DNA from: Aphodosoma sp044433285
GTDB lineage: Bacteria; Bacteroidota; Bacteroidia; Bacteroidales; Paludibacteraceae
Reading direction: 5' to 3'
Assembly: GCA_044433285.1 (NCBI GenBank)
Contig: JAWXTU010000121.1
Location: forward strand, 1 to 6,703
Length of the DNA: 6,703 bases
In this document: piece after piece, positions 1 through 6,407 of the stretch
Layout of the letters: every line of letters starts with the position of its first letter
Numbering within the stretch: position 1 is the stretch's first letter
Program-made: the position numbers and the translations under genes
The notes under the pieces: model-generated
The model's database searches: none
What the model was told of the DNA's origin: nothing
The model's input: the letters and a program-made list of their open reading frames with translations, nothing else

Positions 1-3000
1 ATATTGCATCATTTTCTACCAAGAAATCTGGTTCTAGTTGCAAATTCTCTAGATATTTACCATCCTCTGTAAGATATCCAACCACTGGAATACCAAAATA
101 GAGTGTTCTATCTTGTAGCGTTTCCCAGTTTACACTAGTCATAGTGCCAGGTACGGGCATACCTACAACCGAACCCATTTTTTTATGTTGATAAACCCAT
201 GGAGTGCCGTGTGCGTTAGAGTAATTTGCCTCGCAAACAAGCATTATGCTCTTCTTGTTGTAACGACGTGATGGCATATCGCAACTTTTGCGCCCTTGTG
301 TGATTTGTTCAAGATATTTCTCGCCAGAGAAGAGAATCTCGATATCTTCGTGCAAACGACCGCCACCGTTGTAACGTGTATCAATTACTATACCGTCACA
401 CTCGTTATATCTACCCAAGATGTCAGCATACACATCACGATAAGAGGCATCTGCCATACTGCGAATATGTACATATCCTAAACGACCTTTTGATAGTTTT
501 GTTACCTCTTCGGCACGACTCTTAATCCAACGTTGATACAACAACTCATTTACATATCCGAGGCTCATTGGTTTTACAACCTCTTCCCAACTCTCTTTGG
601 TTGCAGGGTTACGAACCGACACAAGTGTTTTCACACCAGCCTTACGATTTAACAACAAATAGTAATCAGCTCCTGCCTTAATCTCCACACCATCAATAGC
701 TTCGATAATGCAACCAGCCTCAACTTTTGAACTCTCCTTGTCAAATACGCCACCCTCTAGTACCTCTGTAACAAGAAGTCCATCACCTTTGTGATTTTCA
801 TCAAAGAAAAGTGCAAGATTACCTGTTACATCTGCATCTGACGATGGCATTGCACGGTAACCAGAACCAGTATGCGACACGTTCAATTCGCCCAAAATCT
901 CTGACAACAATTCAGCAAAATCGTAGTTGTTATTAATATAAGGTAAGAATGGAAGATAATCTTTACGCAATTGATCAAGATTAACACCGTGATAACTACT
1001 ATGATAGAAGCGTTTCTTTTGTTGCACAAATACGTGGTTGAACATATACTCGCGCTCTTTATCCACGTTCAATTTCATTGTAGCTTTGAAACTAAGAGGA
1101 GTAGCTTTACCGCTTGCTGTAGCAATTTTTTGCGAACGAGGTCCGAATGCAAACAAGTTTTTGCCATCTTTATCAAGCACCAATGATGCATATCCAATCT
1201 CTTTTTTCAATATTCTGCTAGAACGGTCGCGAATAGAGAGCTCCCAAAGGTCATAATTCTTTTCAAATGCCGCAGTGAAATATAATTTCTCACCATCTTT
1301 TGAAAGGATAGCAGAACCTAATTGAGATGACATCGGAGTTAAACGCACGATTCTATCTTCAAGATGCTCTAAATCGATAAATATCTCATCTTTTTCGTCT
1401 GATTTATTATCAGCTTTATCATCTTTTTTCTTCTTGTCGTCTTTCTTATCTTCTTTAGCTTCCTCTTTCTTTTCTAGCTCTTTAGCACGTTTTTCTTCAG
1501 CCTCTTTAAGTGCCAATTCCTCTTCCGACAAGCGATATTTGTCATATGTCTCTTGATTGAGGTAAGCAATAAACACGTCATCTTGGCTACCCCACGAAGC
1601 GTGAGCACGCAAACCTAATCTATTTGATATATATGTAATTGCATTACCATCAAGTGCCCAGCGAGGTGAACCGTCAATATATGCAGAGTTGGTGATATTA
1701 TAAATTTCTCCGCCTTTTTCTGCCGATACAATTGCTACATCTGAATATGGAGCACGCACGTGTGAGATGATTTCAAGTGCAAACCATTTACCGTTTGGCG
1801 ACCAAGAATAAGGGAATCCGTAATCGTTGGTATCATAATATTTTGAACCATCAGTAATTTGACGTGTCTTTTTAGATTCTACGTTATAAACCATCAATTT
1901 AGTACGATCTTCGATAAATGCAATCTCTTTACCATCCGGAGAATATTGAGGAGCAAAACGCTCTACCGATTCATTGTTGAACAATGGTTTTTCGTCGATT
2001 AACGTTGCATTAGCAAAATTTACTTCACCTTCACGTACTATTGTAGCAGTGTAAATTGCCCAACGACCCGAACGTTCAGAGGCATACACCATTGTGCGAC
2101 CATCAGGATTGATAGATACGCTACGCTCTGCAGCTGCCGTGTTAGTGATCTGTTTGGTAGTAGCATACTCATCTGTAAATGCAAATACCTCACCACGAGA
2201 TGCAAACACTAGTTGCTTACCATCAGGTGTAAAGTCAAATTCGCTTGGAGTTCCAACAGGCAATGTTTTAATCGAATCTGGATCTATTGCTGCACGCATT
2301 GTGATATTTACTTTTGATGGTTTTGAGCCCACTTTTTGAGTGTAAATTTCGCCCATATACCCATAACAAAGTGTACCATTTTTGGCAGCCGACAAGAAAC
2401 GCACTGGGTGTTTTTTGAATGATGTAATCTTCTCTGGAGCATCTAAACTACCCTCTGCAGCAGCATATACATTAAACGAACCGCCATCTCTCTCGCTAAG
2501 GAAATAGATGCGACCATCAGCACCAATCACAGGGTTGCGATCTTCGCCCACATTGGTTGTAAGTTGTTTGTGCTCTTTGGTTGCAATGTCGAAACTGTAA
2601 ATATTACGCGCCACGCTAGATACGTGGTGTTTACGCCAATTGTTCTCGCCCCCAGTTGCCTTTTCATAATAGAGGGTTTTGCCGTCGGTAGAATAATTTG
2701 CATTCATCGCTGGCACTGTAAATAGTTGCGTTGGACGACCTGCATCTACACCTACTTGATACACCTCTTTAATCCAACCCGATGGAAATTGCACGCTTTC
2801 AGATGGCTTTTGGATATAACCGTTGTAGATAACACTCTTACCATCAGCAGCAAAACACAACGGAGTTTCAGCTGCCGAGTTAGTGGTCAAACGTTTTGGA
2901 TTACCCGATTTGATATTTACCACAAAAATATCCATATTACCATTTGCATCAGATGCAAACGCTATATTTTTACTATCAGGACTCCACACTGGCATATATT

Positions 3001-3190
3001 CATACGCCTCTGTAGCAACGAGTTTTTGAGCCTCGCCACCTGCCGTTGGCACAAGATAAATATCACCTTGATAGGCAAAAGCAATTTGTTCTCCATCAGG
3101 AGAAATTGCACTGTATCGCATCCATAGCGGAGTTGCGAATGTTGCCGAACAGAACATCAGCACTGCAAAAAACAGAAAAATCTTCTTCAT
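1..3190 (-). CDS. Tricorn-like S41 family peptidase with TolB/WD40-like propeller and PDZ domain (C-terminus cut by window edge)
   Basis: Reading from ATG at 3190 gives an uninterrupted frame of 1063 codons to the window edge; I checked every codon and found no stop. Residues 1-19 look like a Sec signal peptide (MKKIF, hydrophobic core, cleavage after TFA), so the protein is probably periplasmic. From about residue 24 to 545 there are repeated beta-propeller blades with SPDG/SPDSK/NPDG turns (for example YSAISPDGEQIAFA). A very charged Lys/Glu/Asp linker covers about 550-603. A Tricorn C1-like region follows (about 705-780) with the Ser772-His773 pair in ELNVSHTG, then a PDZ domain (about 785-870, core GCIIEAIDGVEI), then the S41 core with NGGG at 941-944 and the likely nucleophile Ser991 in NYSNAHGTPW. 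By analogy with archaeal Tricorn, Ser/His/Ser(/Glu) form the active site. Related Bacteroidetes proteins run to roughly 1080 residues, so only some 20 residues should be missing. The expected role is degradation of peptides; the substrate is unknown. It lies downstream of glnA on the same strand but behind a terminator. Confidence 0.93.
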   Translation of the reverse strand, partial: MKKIFLFFAVLMFCSATFATPLWMRYSAISPDGEQIAFAYQGDIYLVPTAGGEAQKLVATEAYEYMPVWSPDSKNIAFASDANGNMDIFVVNIKSGNPKRLTTNSAAETPLCFAADGKSVIYNGYIQKPSESVQFPSGWIKEVYQVGVDAGRPTQLFTVPAMNANYSTDGKTLYYEKATGGENNWRKHHVSSVARNIYSFDIATKEHKQLTTNVGEDRNPVIGADGRIYFLSERDGGSFNVYAAAEGSLDAPEKITSFKKHPVRFLSAAKNGTLCYGYMGEIYTQKVGSKPSKVNITMRAAIDPDSIKTLPVGTPSEFDFTPDGKQLVFASRGEVFAFTDEYATTKQITNTAAAERSVSINPDGRTMVYASERSGRWAIYTATIVREGEVNFANATLIDEKPLFNNESVERFAPQYSPDGKEIAFIEDRTKLMVYNVESKKTRQITDGSKYYDTNDYGFPYSWSPNGKWFALEIISHVRAPYSDVAIVSAEKGGEIYNITNSAYIDGSPRWALDGNAITYISNRLGLRAHASWGSQDDVFIAYLNQETYDKYRLSEEELALKEAEEKRAKELEKKEEAKEDKKDDKKKKDDKADNKSDEKDEIFIDLEHLEDRIVRLTPMSSQLGSAILSKDGEKLYFTAAFEKNYDLWELSIRDRSSRILKKEIGYASLVLDKDGKNLFAFGPRSQKIATASGKATPLSFKATMKLNVDKEREYMFNHVFVQQKKRFYHSSYHGVNLDQLRKDYLPFLPYINNNYDFAELLSEILGELNVSHTGSGYRAMPSSDADVTGNLALFFDENHKGDGLLVTEVLEGGVFDKESSKVEAGCIIEAIDGVEIKAGADYYLLLNRKAGVKTLVSVRNPATKESWEEVVKPMSLGYVNELLYQRWIKSRAEEVTKLSKGRLGYVHIRSMADASYRDVYADILGRYNECDGIVIDTRYNGGGRLHEDIEILFSGEKYLEQITQGRKSCDMPSRRYNKKSIMLVCEANYSNAHGTPWVYQHKKMGSVVGMPVPGTMTSVNWETLQDRTLYFGIPVVGYLTEDGKYLENLQLEPDFLVENDAI

Positions 3191-3267
3191 TTTATTATAT
3201 TTTTAAATTATGATTATCAGTTGAGAAATAAAAATCCTCCTCTTAAACTTGGGGTTTTTAGTTATCT
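3191..3267. other. Leader region of the Tricorn-like gene
   Basis: This is the A/T-rich stretch between the glnA terminator and the peptidase start. I found no clear TAnnTTTG promoter on the minus strand and no Shine-Dalgarno site in register with the start; the AGGAGGA at about 3234-3240 is over 40 bases from the ATG. The immediate upstream bases (AATATAATAAA) are A-rich, as is usual before Bacteroidetes genes. A small perfect stem-loop, TTTTTAG (3255-3261), TTAT, CTAAAAA (3266-3272), overlaps the U-tract of the terminator. A promoter for the peptidase is expected here but cannot be pointed to. Confidence 0.4.
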
Positions 3268-3299
3268 AAAAAATTGTCGAGAGGCTTTCACCCCTCGAC
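3268..3299 (-). terminator. Intrinsic terminator of the glutamine synthetase gene
   Basis: Read on the minus strand, 21 bases after the glnA stop codon, GTCGAGGGG (3299-3291) pairs with CCTCTCGAC (3284-3276) around a six-base TGAAAG loop, and the stem is followed by AATTTTTT (3275-3268). The stem is nine pairs in RNA, including one G-U wobble. On the plus strand the same position would be an A-C mismatch, so the structure only forms fully in the glnA direction. This is a standard Rho-independent terminator and separates glnA from the peptidase gene. Confidence 0.85.
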
Positions 3300-3320
3300 T
3301 CTATATAGGGGACTTCTATA

Positions 3321-4829
3321 TTATCCACAATGGAAATGACGATTTACAAGAGCAAGCATAGCCTCTTCATCACCCTCTAATTCCACGCGCAAATTACTAT
3401 CATTAAAAGCACGTAACTGCTTTATTACACCATCAACCAAATTCTTATCAAACACCCCATATTTTTCATACACATCTCGTTGAGCAGTAAGACACTCTGC
3501 CGATTCTGTACACGATGCAGGAAGTTGTTTCAATCCATCTACCACCGATTTATGTTCATCATGGAAAATATTCACTGCGATATATCTATCTTTTGCATAC
3601 GCAACAGCATTCTCCATCTCAAAACCGTGGCGCACCGCCACTGCAAGCGATGCCATCAACAGATATATATCAGCCGAACCATCTGGGCAGCGGAACTCAA
3701 TAGTCTGTTTTTGTGTAAAATCTGCATCGCTAGGTTTCTCTAACGGATTAGCAATCGCACACATATCTTTTGCCCCTAAGCTCCAACCAAGCGGTACACG
3801 CACAAGAGCCGAACGGTTTCTATCTCCCCAGCAAATATTCGTAGGTGCCTCTTGATGAGGAACTAAGCGAAGATATGATGCAGGAATTGTATTGCCAAAT
3901 GCCGAGATAGATGGAGCTAAATCCAGATAACCAGCAATTGATTTGTATGCATCGTTGGTCAATTCACCTTTTTCTACAAACGCATTAGCACCGTTGCGCA
4001 TCAAGCGAGTATGCACGTGCATACCACTACCAGCTTTGCCCACAGTAATTTTTGGAGCAAATGTTACATCTACACCCATTTGATCTGCAAGCGTGCGCAC
4101 AATCCATTTTGCAATAAGCAACTGATCAGCAGCAGCTTCCATATCCGTTGGTAAAAATTCCAACTCGTTTTGTTCGTAAATTTTATCACCTAAAATAAAG
4201 TTACCCACCTCTGAGTGCCCATATTTTAATAGACCACCAGTAGCCACGATCAACTCCATACATTTAGCACGAAATTCTCCCGATTTATTATATGGCGACG
4301 ACTCGTGATAACCGCGTTGATTTTCCGTAAGGAACTTACCATCAACATTATCCATTATCACATAATACTCCAATTCGCCCATAGTTTCGTACATACAACC
4401 AGTTACCTCTTGCAACACTTTATGCGCTTTTTGCATTGTGTATTGAGGGGCACTCTCCAATGGCTGACCATCTTTAGTAAAATAACTACATAAGATATCA
4501 ACCGCAGGCACCTCACTAAAAGGATTAACAAAAGCAGTCCTAAATCTCGGAATTACATACAAATCACTCGATCCAGCCTCGATATAAGGGAAGAGACTAG
4601 AACCATCAACACGTTCGCCACACGACAAAATAGAATCTAATTGCTCAGCCGAACTAAAACAGAAATTTAATGTTTTTAATCGTCCGTCAGTACCACAATA
4701 TCTAAAGTTAACCATCTCAATATCATTATCTAAGATAAAGTTGATGATGTCAGCTTTAGTAAATTCACTTTGAGGCTTACCGATTTGCGCCACCATAATG
4801 TTGGCAGAATAATTTTGTTTCATTTTCAT
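3321..4829 (-). CDS. glnA: Glutamine synthetase, GSI-type fold
   Basis: The 502-residue product should make glutamine from glutamate, ammonia and ATP in the cytoplasm. The N-terminal beta-grasp domain spans about residues 25-110 (MVNFRYCGTDGRLK at 39-52). The catalytic barrel follows with metal-ligand and substrate motifs: GELEYYV (151-157), HSEVGN (205-210), EQNELEF (219-225), GSGMHVH (267-273), NRSALVR (338-344) and EFRCPDG (378-384). It ends in FHCG, as I recall for Bacteroidetes homologues. I chose the ATG at 4829: the frame stays open to a TTG at 4865, but that is poorly supported, and ATGs at 4823 and 4796 are alternatives. The adenylylation motif of enterobacterial GSI (NLYDLPPEE-like) is absent from the corresponding region, so control by adenylyltransferase is unlikely. 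Activity on another amine (a gamma-glutamyl ligase) cannot be excluded, because this Bacteroidetes branch differs from the well-studied GlnA and GlnN types; the symbol is given on family grounds. Confidence 0.88.
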   Translation of the reverse strand: MKMKQNYSANIMVAQIGKPQSEFTKADIINFILDNDIEMVNFRYCGTDGRLKTLNFCFSSAEQLDSILSCGERVDGSSLFPYIEAGSSDLYVIPRFRTAFVNPFSEVPAVDILCSYFTKDGQPLESAPQYTMQKAHKVLQEVTGCMYETMGELEYYVIMDNVDGKFLTENQRGYHESSPYNKSGEFRAKCMELIVATGGLLKYGHSEVGNFILGDKIYEQNELEFLPTDMEAAADQLLIAKWIVRTLADQMGVDVTFAPKITVGKAGSGMHVHTRLMRNGANAFVEKGELTNDAYKSIAGYLDLAPSISAFGNTIPASYLRLVPHQEAPTNICWGDRNRSALVRVPLGWSLGAKDMCAIANPLEKPSDADFTQKQTIEFRCPDGSADIYLLMASLAVAVRHGFEMENAVAYAKDRYIAVNIFHDEHKSVVDGLKQLPASCTESAECLTAQRDVYEKYGVFDKNLVDGVIKQLRAFNDSNLRVELEGDEEAMLALVNRHFHCG

Positions 4830-4880
4830 AGTAAAATAAGGTTTAATAATACGCCCTTTTCGCAAAGAGCAAAATCGCTA

Positions 4881-4911
4881 CAAAGATATGTAATATTTCT
4901 ATTCTCTCCAA
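4881..4911 (-). promoter_or_regulatory. Promoter of the glutamine synthetase gene
   Basis: On the minus strand TTG (4911-4909) is followed after 20 bases by TATCTTTG (4888-4881). This matches the Bacteroidetes housekeeping promoter pattern (TTG, 19-21 bases, TAnnTTTG) in both boxes and in spacing. Transcription would start near 4876, giving a leader of about 47 bases before the ATG at 4829. It also places the upstream TTG codon at 4865 only about ten bases inside the transcript, which argues against it as the start. Confidence 0.75.
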
Positions 4912-4920
4912 ATTTTTTGA

Positions 4921-4957
4921 GAGATAAAAGGTTAAATATTATCAATTTTTTTATCTC
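4921..4957. promoter_or_regulatory. Inverted repeat between divergent promoters, possible operator
   Basis: GAGATAAAA (4921-4929) is an exact reverse complement of TTTTATCTC (4949-4957), with 19 bases between the arms. The right arm overlaps the place where the -33 element of the aspartate kinase promoter would lie, and the left arm lies just upstream of the glnA -33 box. A second, shorter symmetric element, TCTCTC (4903-4908) and GAGAGA (4919-4924), shares the left side and encloses the glnA -33 box. The position suits a regulator acting on both genes, but this is inference; the region is AT-rich and such repeats can arise by chance. Confidence 0.4.
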
Positions 4958-4969
4958 AACAAAAATTGT

Positions 4970-4977
4970 TATCTTTG
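4970..4977 (+). promoter_or_regulatory. -7 element of the aspartate kinase promoter
   Basis: TATCTTTG matches the Bacteroidetes TAnnTTTG consensus exactly and is identical to the box of the divergent glnA promoter. No TTG lies at the usual distance upstream; only a T-run (4946-4952) occupies the -33 position, so this promoter may be weaker or depend on an activator. The start of transcription would be near 4982, leaving a leader of about 54 bases, too short for a lysine riboswitch. Confidence 0.65.
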
Positions 4978-5035
4978 CATTCAGTTTGTAACCTATAAAA
5001 ATTTTAGGCAATAATTTAATACAAAAAGTGCGAAA

Positions 5036-6295
5036 ATGAAGATATATAAATTTGGTGGAGGCGTGATAAATAGCGCCGATGGGATAAAAAATTTACATAA
5101 AATAGTAGAAAAAGAGAGTGAAAATTTGGTGATTGTGGTGTCGGCTATCGGCAAAACCACTAACGCTTTAGAGCGAATTGCCGAGAGTTTTTTCAACAAA
5201 AATTCATCGCTTACCGATAATTTGCAGTTGGTGCGTGAGTATCATATGCCGATTATGACCGAACTTTTCGGGTGCGAAAGCGACAAAAACCTTGCTGCCT
5301 ACACTGCTTTGAACAGCGTATTGCAAGAGTTGGCAGATATTACAGCGCAAAAACCATCGCTCTGCTATGATTTTGAATATGACCGCATTGTGGCATTTGG
5401 CGAATTAATTTCATCTACAATTGTATCTGAATATCTCAATTTTGTAGGACTCAAAAACGAATGGATTGATGTGAGAAATGCCATCATCACCGACAACAAC
5501 TACAGAGATGCCAATGTAAATATGGAGACTAGCGAAGAGTTTTGCGTTCAGGCATTTTCGGGCAAATCACTCACTGTAACACAAGGCTTTATAGCAGGCA
5601 CACGCACCAACCAAACCACCACACTTGGGCGCGAGGGGTCGGACTACTCAGGTGCTATTTTGGCTAACTTACTCGATGCTGAGAGCCTTACAATTTGGAA
5701 AGATGTGCCAGGTGTGATGAATGCCGACCCGAGAATTTACGACGATGTGCAGGTGATACCGAAACTGTCGTACAAAGAGGCTATCGAATTGAGTTATTGC
5801 GGAGCATCTGTGATACACCCAAAAACCATCAAACCGCTAAAGCAAAAAGAGATACCGCTATACGTAAAACCATTTTTTGCACTAACAGAGCCAGGGTCGG
5901 TAATCAACGAAATAGAGGAGAAAATCATCTACCCACCTATATATATAAACAAACGCAATCAGGTACTTTTTACGCTCACGCCGCGCGATTTCTCATTCAT
6001 CGCAGAAGAGCGATTGAGCAAAATCTTCGGTCTGCTGGCTAACCACAAACTAAAACTGAGCCTAGTGCAGATGTCAGCTGTAAGTTTCACACTCTGTGTG
6101 GACTACGACAGCGTAAACTTCGCACAACTCCTAGCCGAATTTCAAGACGAATATGAAGTCTACTACAACACAGACGTAGAGCTAGTTACCATCCGCCACT
6201 ACACCCAAGAGATAATAGACAAACTCATCGGCAACCGCCAAGTATACACCGAACAACGCAACCGCCGCACCCTGAGATTTGTAGTGAGTCGGTAG
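5036..6295 (+). CDS. lysC: Aspartate kinase (monofunctional, ACT domain)
   Basis: The 419-residue protein should phosphorylate L-aspartate to 4-phospho-aspartate, the first step toward lysine, threonine, methionine and diaminopimelate. The amino-acid kinase domain covers about residues 1-290: K5FGGGV, VVSAIGKTTNAL (34-45), FGELIS with Glu123, TLGREGSDYSGA (196-207) and WKDVPGVMNADPR (221-233). One ACT domain is clear at about 310-356. The remainder (LVTIRHYTQE to the end) looks like a shortened second ACT unit, as I recall for the short Bacteroidetes aspartokinases, so feedback inhibition by an end product is likely but its identity is open. No homoserine dehydrogenase domain is present. The glycine loop reads KFGGGV instead of the usual KFGGTSV/KFGGASV. 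The ATG at 5036 is preceded by an A-rich leader and no Shine-Dalgarno site. Codon choice changes along the gene, with many more C-ending codons near the 3' end. The symbol is a family assignment, since paralogues exist in this phylum. Confidence 0.9.
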   Translation: MKIYKFGGGVINSADGIKNLHKIVEKESENLVIVVSAIGKTTNALERIAESFFNKNSSLTDNLQLVREYHMPIMTELFGCESDKNLAAYTALNSVLQELADITAQKPSLCYDFEYDRIVAFGELISSTIVSEYLNFVGLKNEWIDVRNAIITDNNYRDANVNMETSEEFCVQAFSGKSLTVTQGFIAGTRTNQTTTLGREGSDYSGAILANLLDAESLTIWKDVPGVMNADPRIYDDVQVIPKLSYKEAIELSYCGASVIHPKTIKPLKQKEIPLYVKPFFALTEPGSVINEIEEKIIYPPIYINKRNQVLFTLTPRDFSFIAEERLSKIFGLLANHKLKLSLVQMSAVSFTLCVDYDSVNFAQLLAEFQDEYEVYYNTDVELVTIRHYTQEIIDKLIGNRQVYTEQRNRRTLRFVVSR

Positions 6296-6308
6296 GGGGT
6301 GGGAGAAT

Positions 6309-6328
6309 TTACTCAATACATTGAGTAA
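6309..6328. repeat. Palindrome 1 of a tandem pair upstream of the RhuM gene
   Basis: TTACTCAAT and ATTGAGTAA are exact inverted arms of nine bases around a two-base AC centre. It begins 13 bases after the aspartate kinase stop codon. With almost no loop and low GC it fits a dimeric DNA-binding protein site better than an RNA hairpin, although four T residues follow it and weak termination cannot be excluded. Confidence 0.8.
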
Positions 6329-6352
6329 TTTTACTCAGTATATTGAGTAAAA
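6329..6352. repeat. Palindrome 2 of a tandem pair upstream of the RhuM gene
   Basis: The core at 6331-6350 (TTACTCAGT, AT, ATTGAGTAA) repeats palindrome 1 with only two differences in 20 bases, and the symmetry extends outward through TT/AA. One arm position is G opposite T, which is a mismatch in DNA but a wobble in RNA. The centres of the two palindromes are 22 bp apart, about two helical turns, so two bound dimers would lie on the same face. It ends 55 bases before the RhuM start, a plausible operator position. Confidence 0.8.
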
Positions 6353-6407
6353 TATTAAAAAGAGACAGAATAGGCTTATTTACAGGTAATTACAATCAAA
6401 TAATAAA
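6353..6407 (+). promoter_or_regulatory. Leader of the RhuM-family gene; no clear promoter box
   Basis: The stretch is A/T-rich and ends in AATAATAAA directly before the ATG. No good TAnnTTTG box is visible; TAGGCTTA (6371-6378) is the nearest approximation but lacks the final TTTG and a correctly spaced TTG. The gene's promoter could overlap the palindromes or the gene could be read through from lysC. Confidence 0.3.

Noticed and set aside
2726..3127. Open frame of 133 codons on the plus strand
   Set aside because: It lies antisense inside the Tricorn-like gene, whose frame is continuous and carries family motifs; the plus-strand product is low-complexity, rich in His, Ile, Arg and Thr, and resembles nothing I know.
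4830..4865. Extension of glutamine synthetase to the TTG codon at 4865
   Set aside because: TTG starts are rare, the extra residues have no family match that I recognise, and the predicted transcript start is only about ten bases upstream. The ATG at 4829 is the better choice.
4826..5011. Open frame of 61 codons on the minus strand across the divergent promoter region
   Set aside because: It would cover both promoter boxes and the 5' end of glnA in another frame; the product looks like translated AT-rich noncoding DNA.
4978..5035. Lysine riboswitch in front of the aspartate kinase gene
   Set aside because: The predicted leader is about 54 bases, far shorter than the lysine aptamer, and contains no recognisable conserved elements; only a weak CCTA/TAGG symmetry is seen near 4992-5008.
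5695..6042. Open frame of 115 codons on the plus strand inside lysC
   Set aside because: It is an out-of-frame reading of the kinase/ACT coding sequence, rich in Arg, with no motif of its own.
6309..6352. The palindrome pair as the lysC intrinsic terminator or a CRISPR fragment
   Set aside because: The stems are low in GC with almost no loop and the second is followed by AAAATATT, not a T-tract, so termination is weak at best. Two units with a two-base gap and no spacers are not a CRISPR array.
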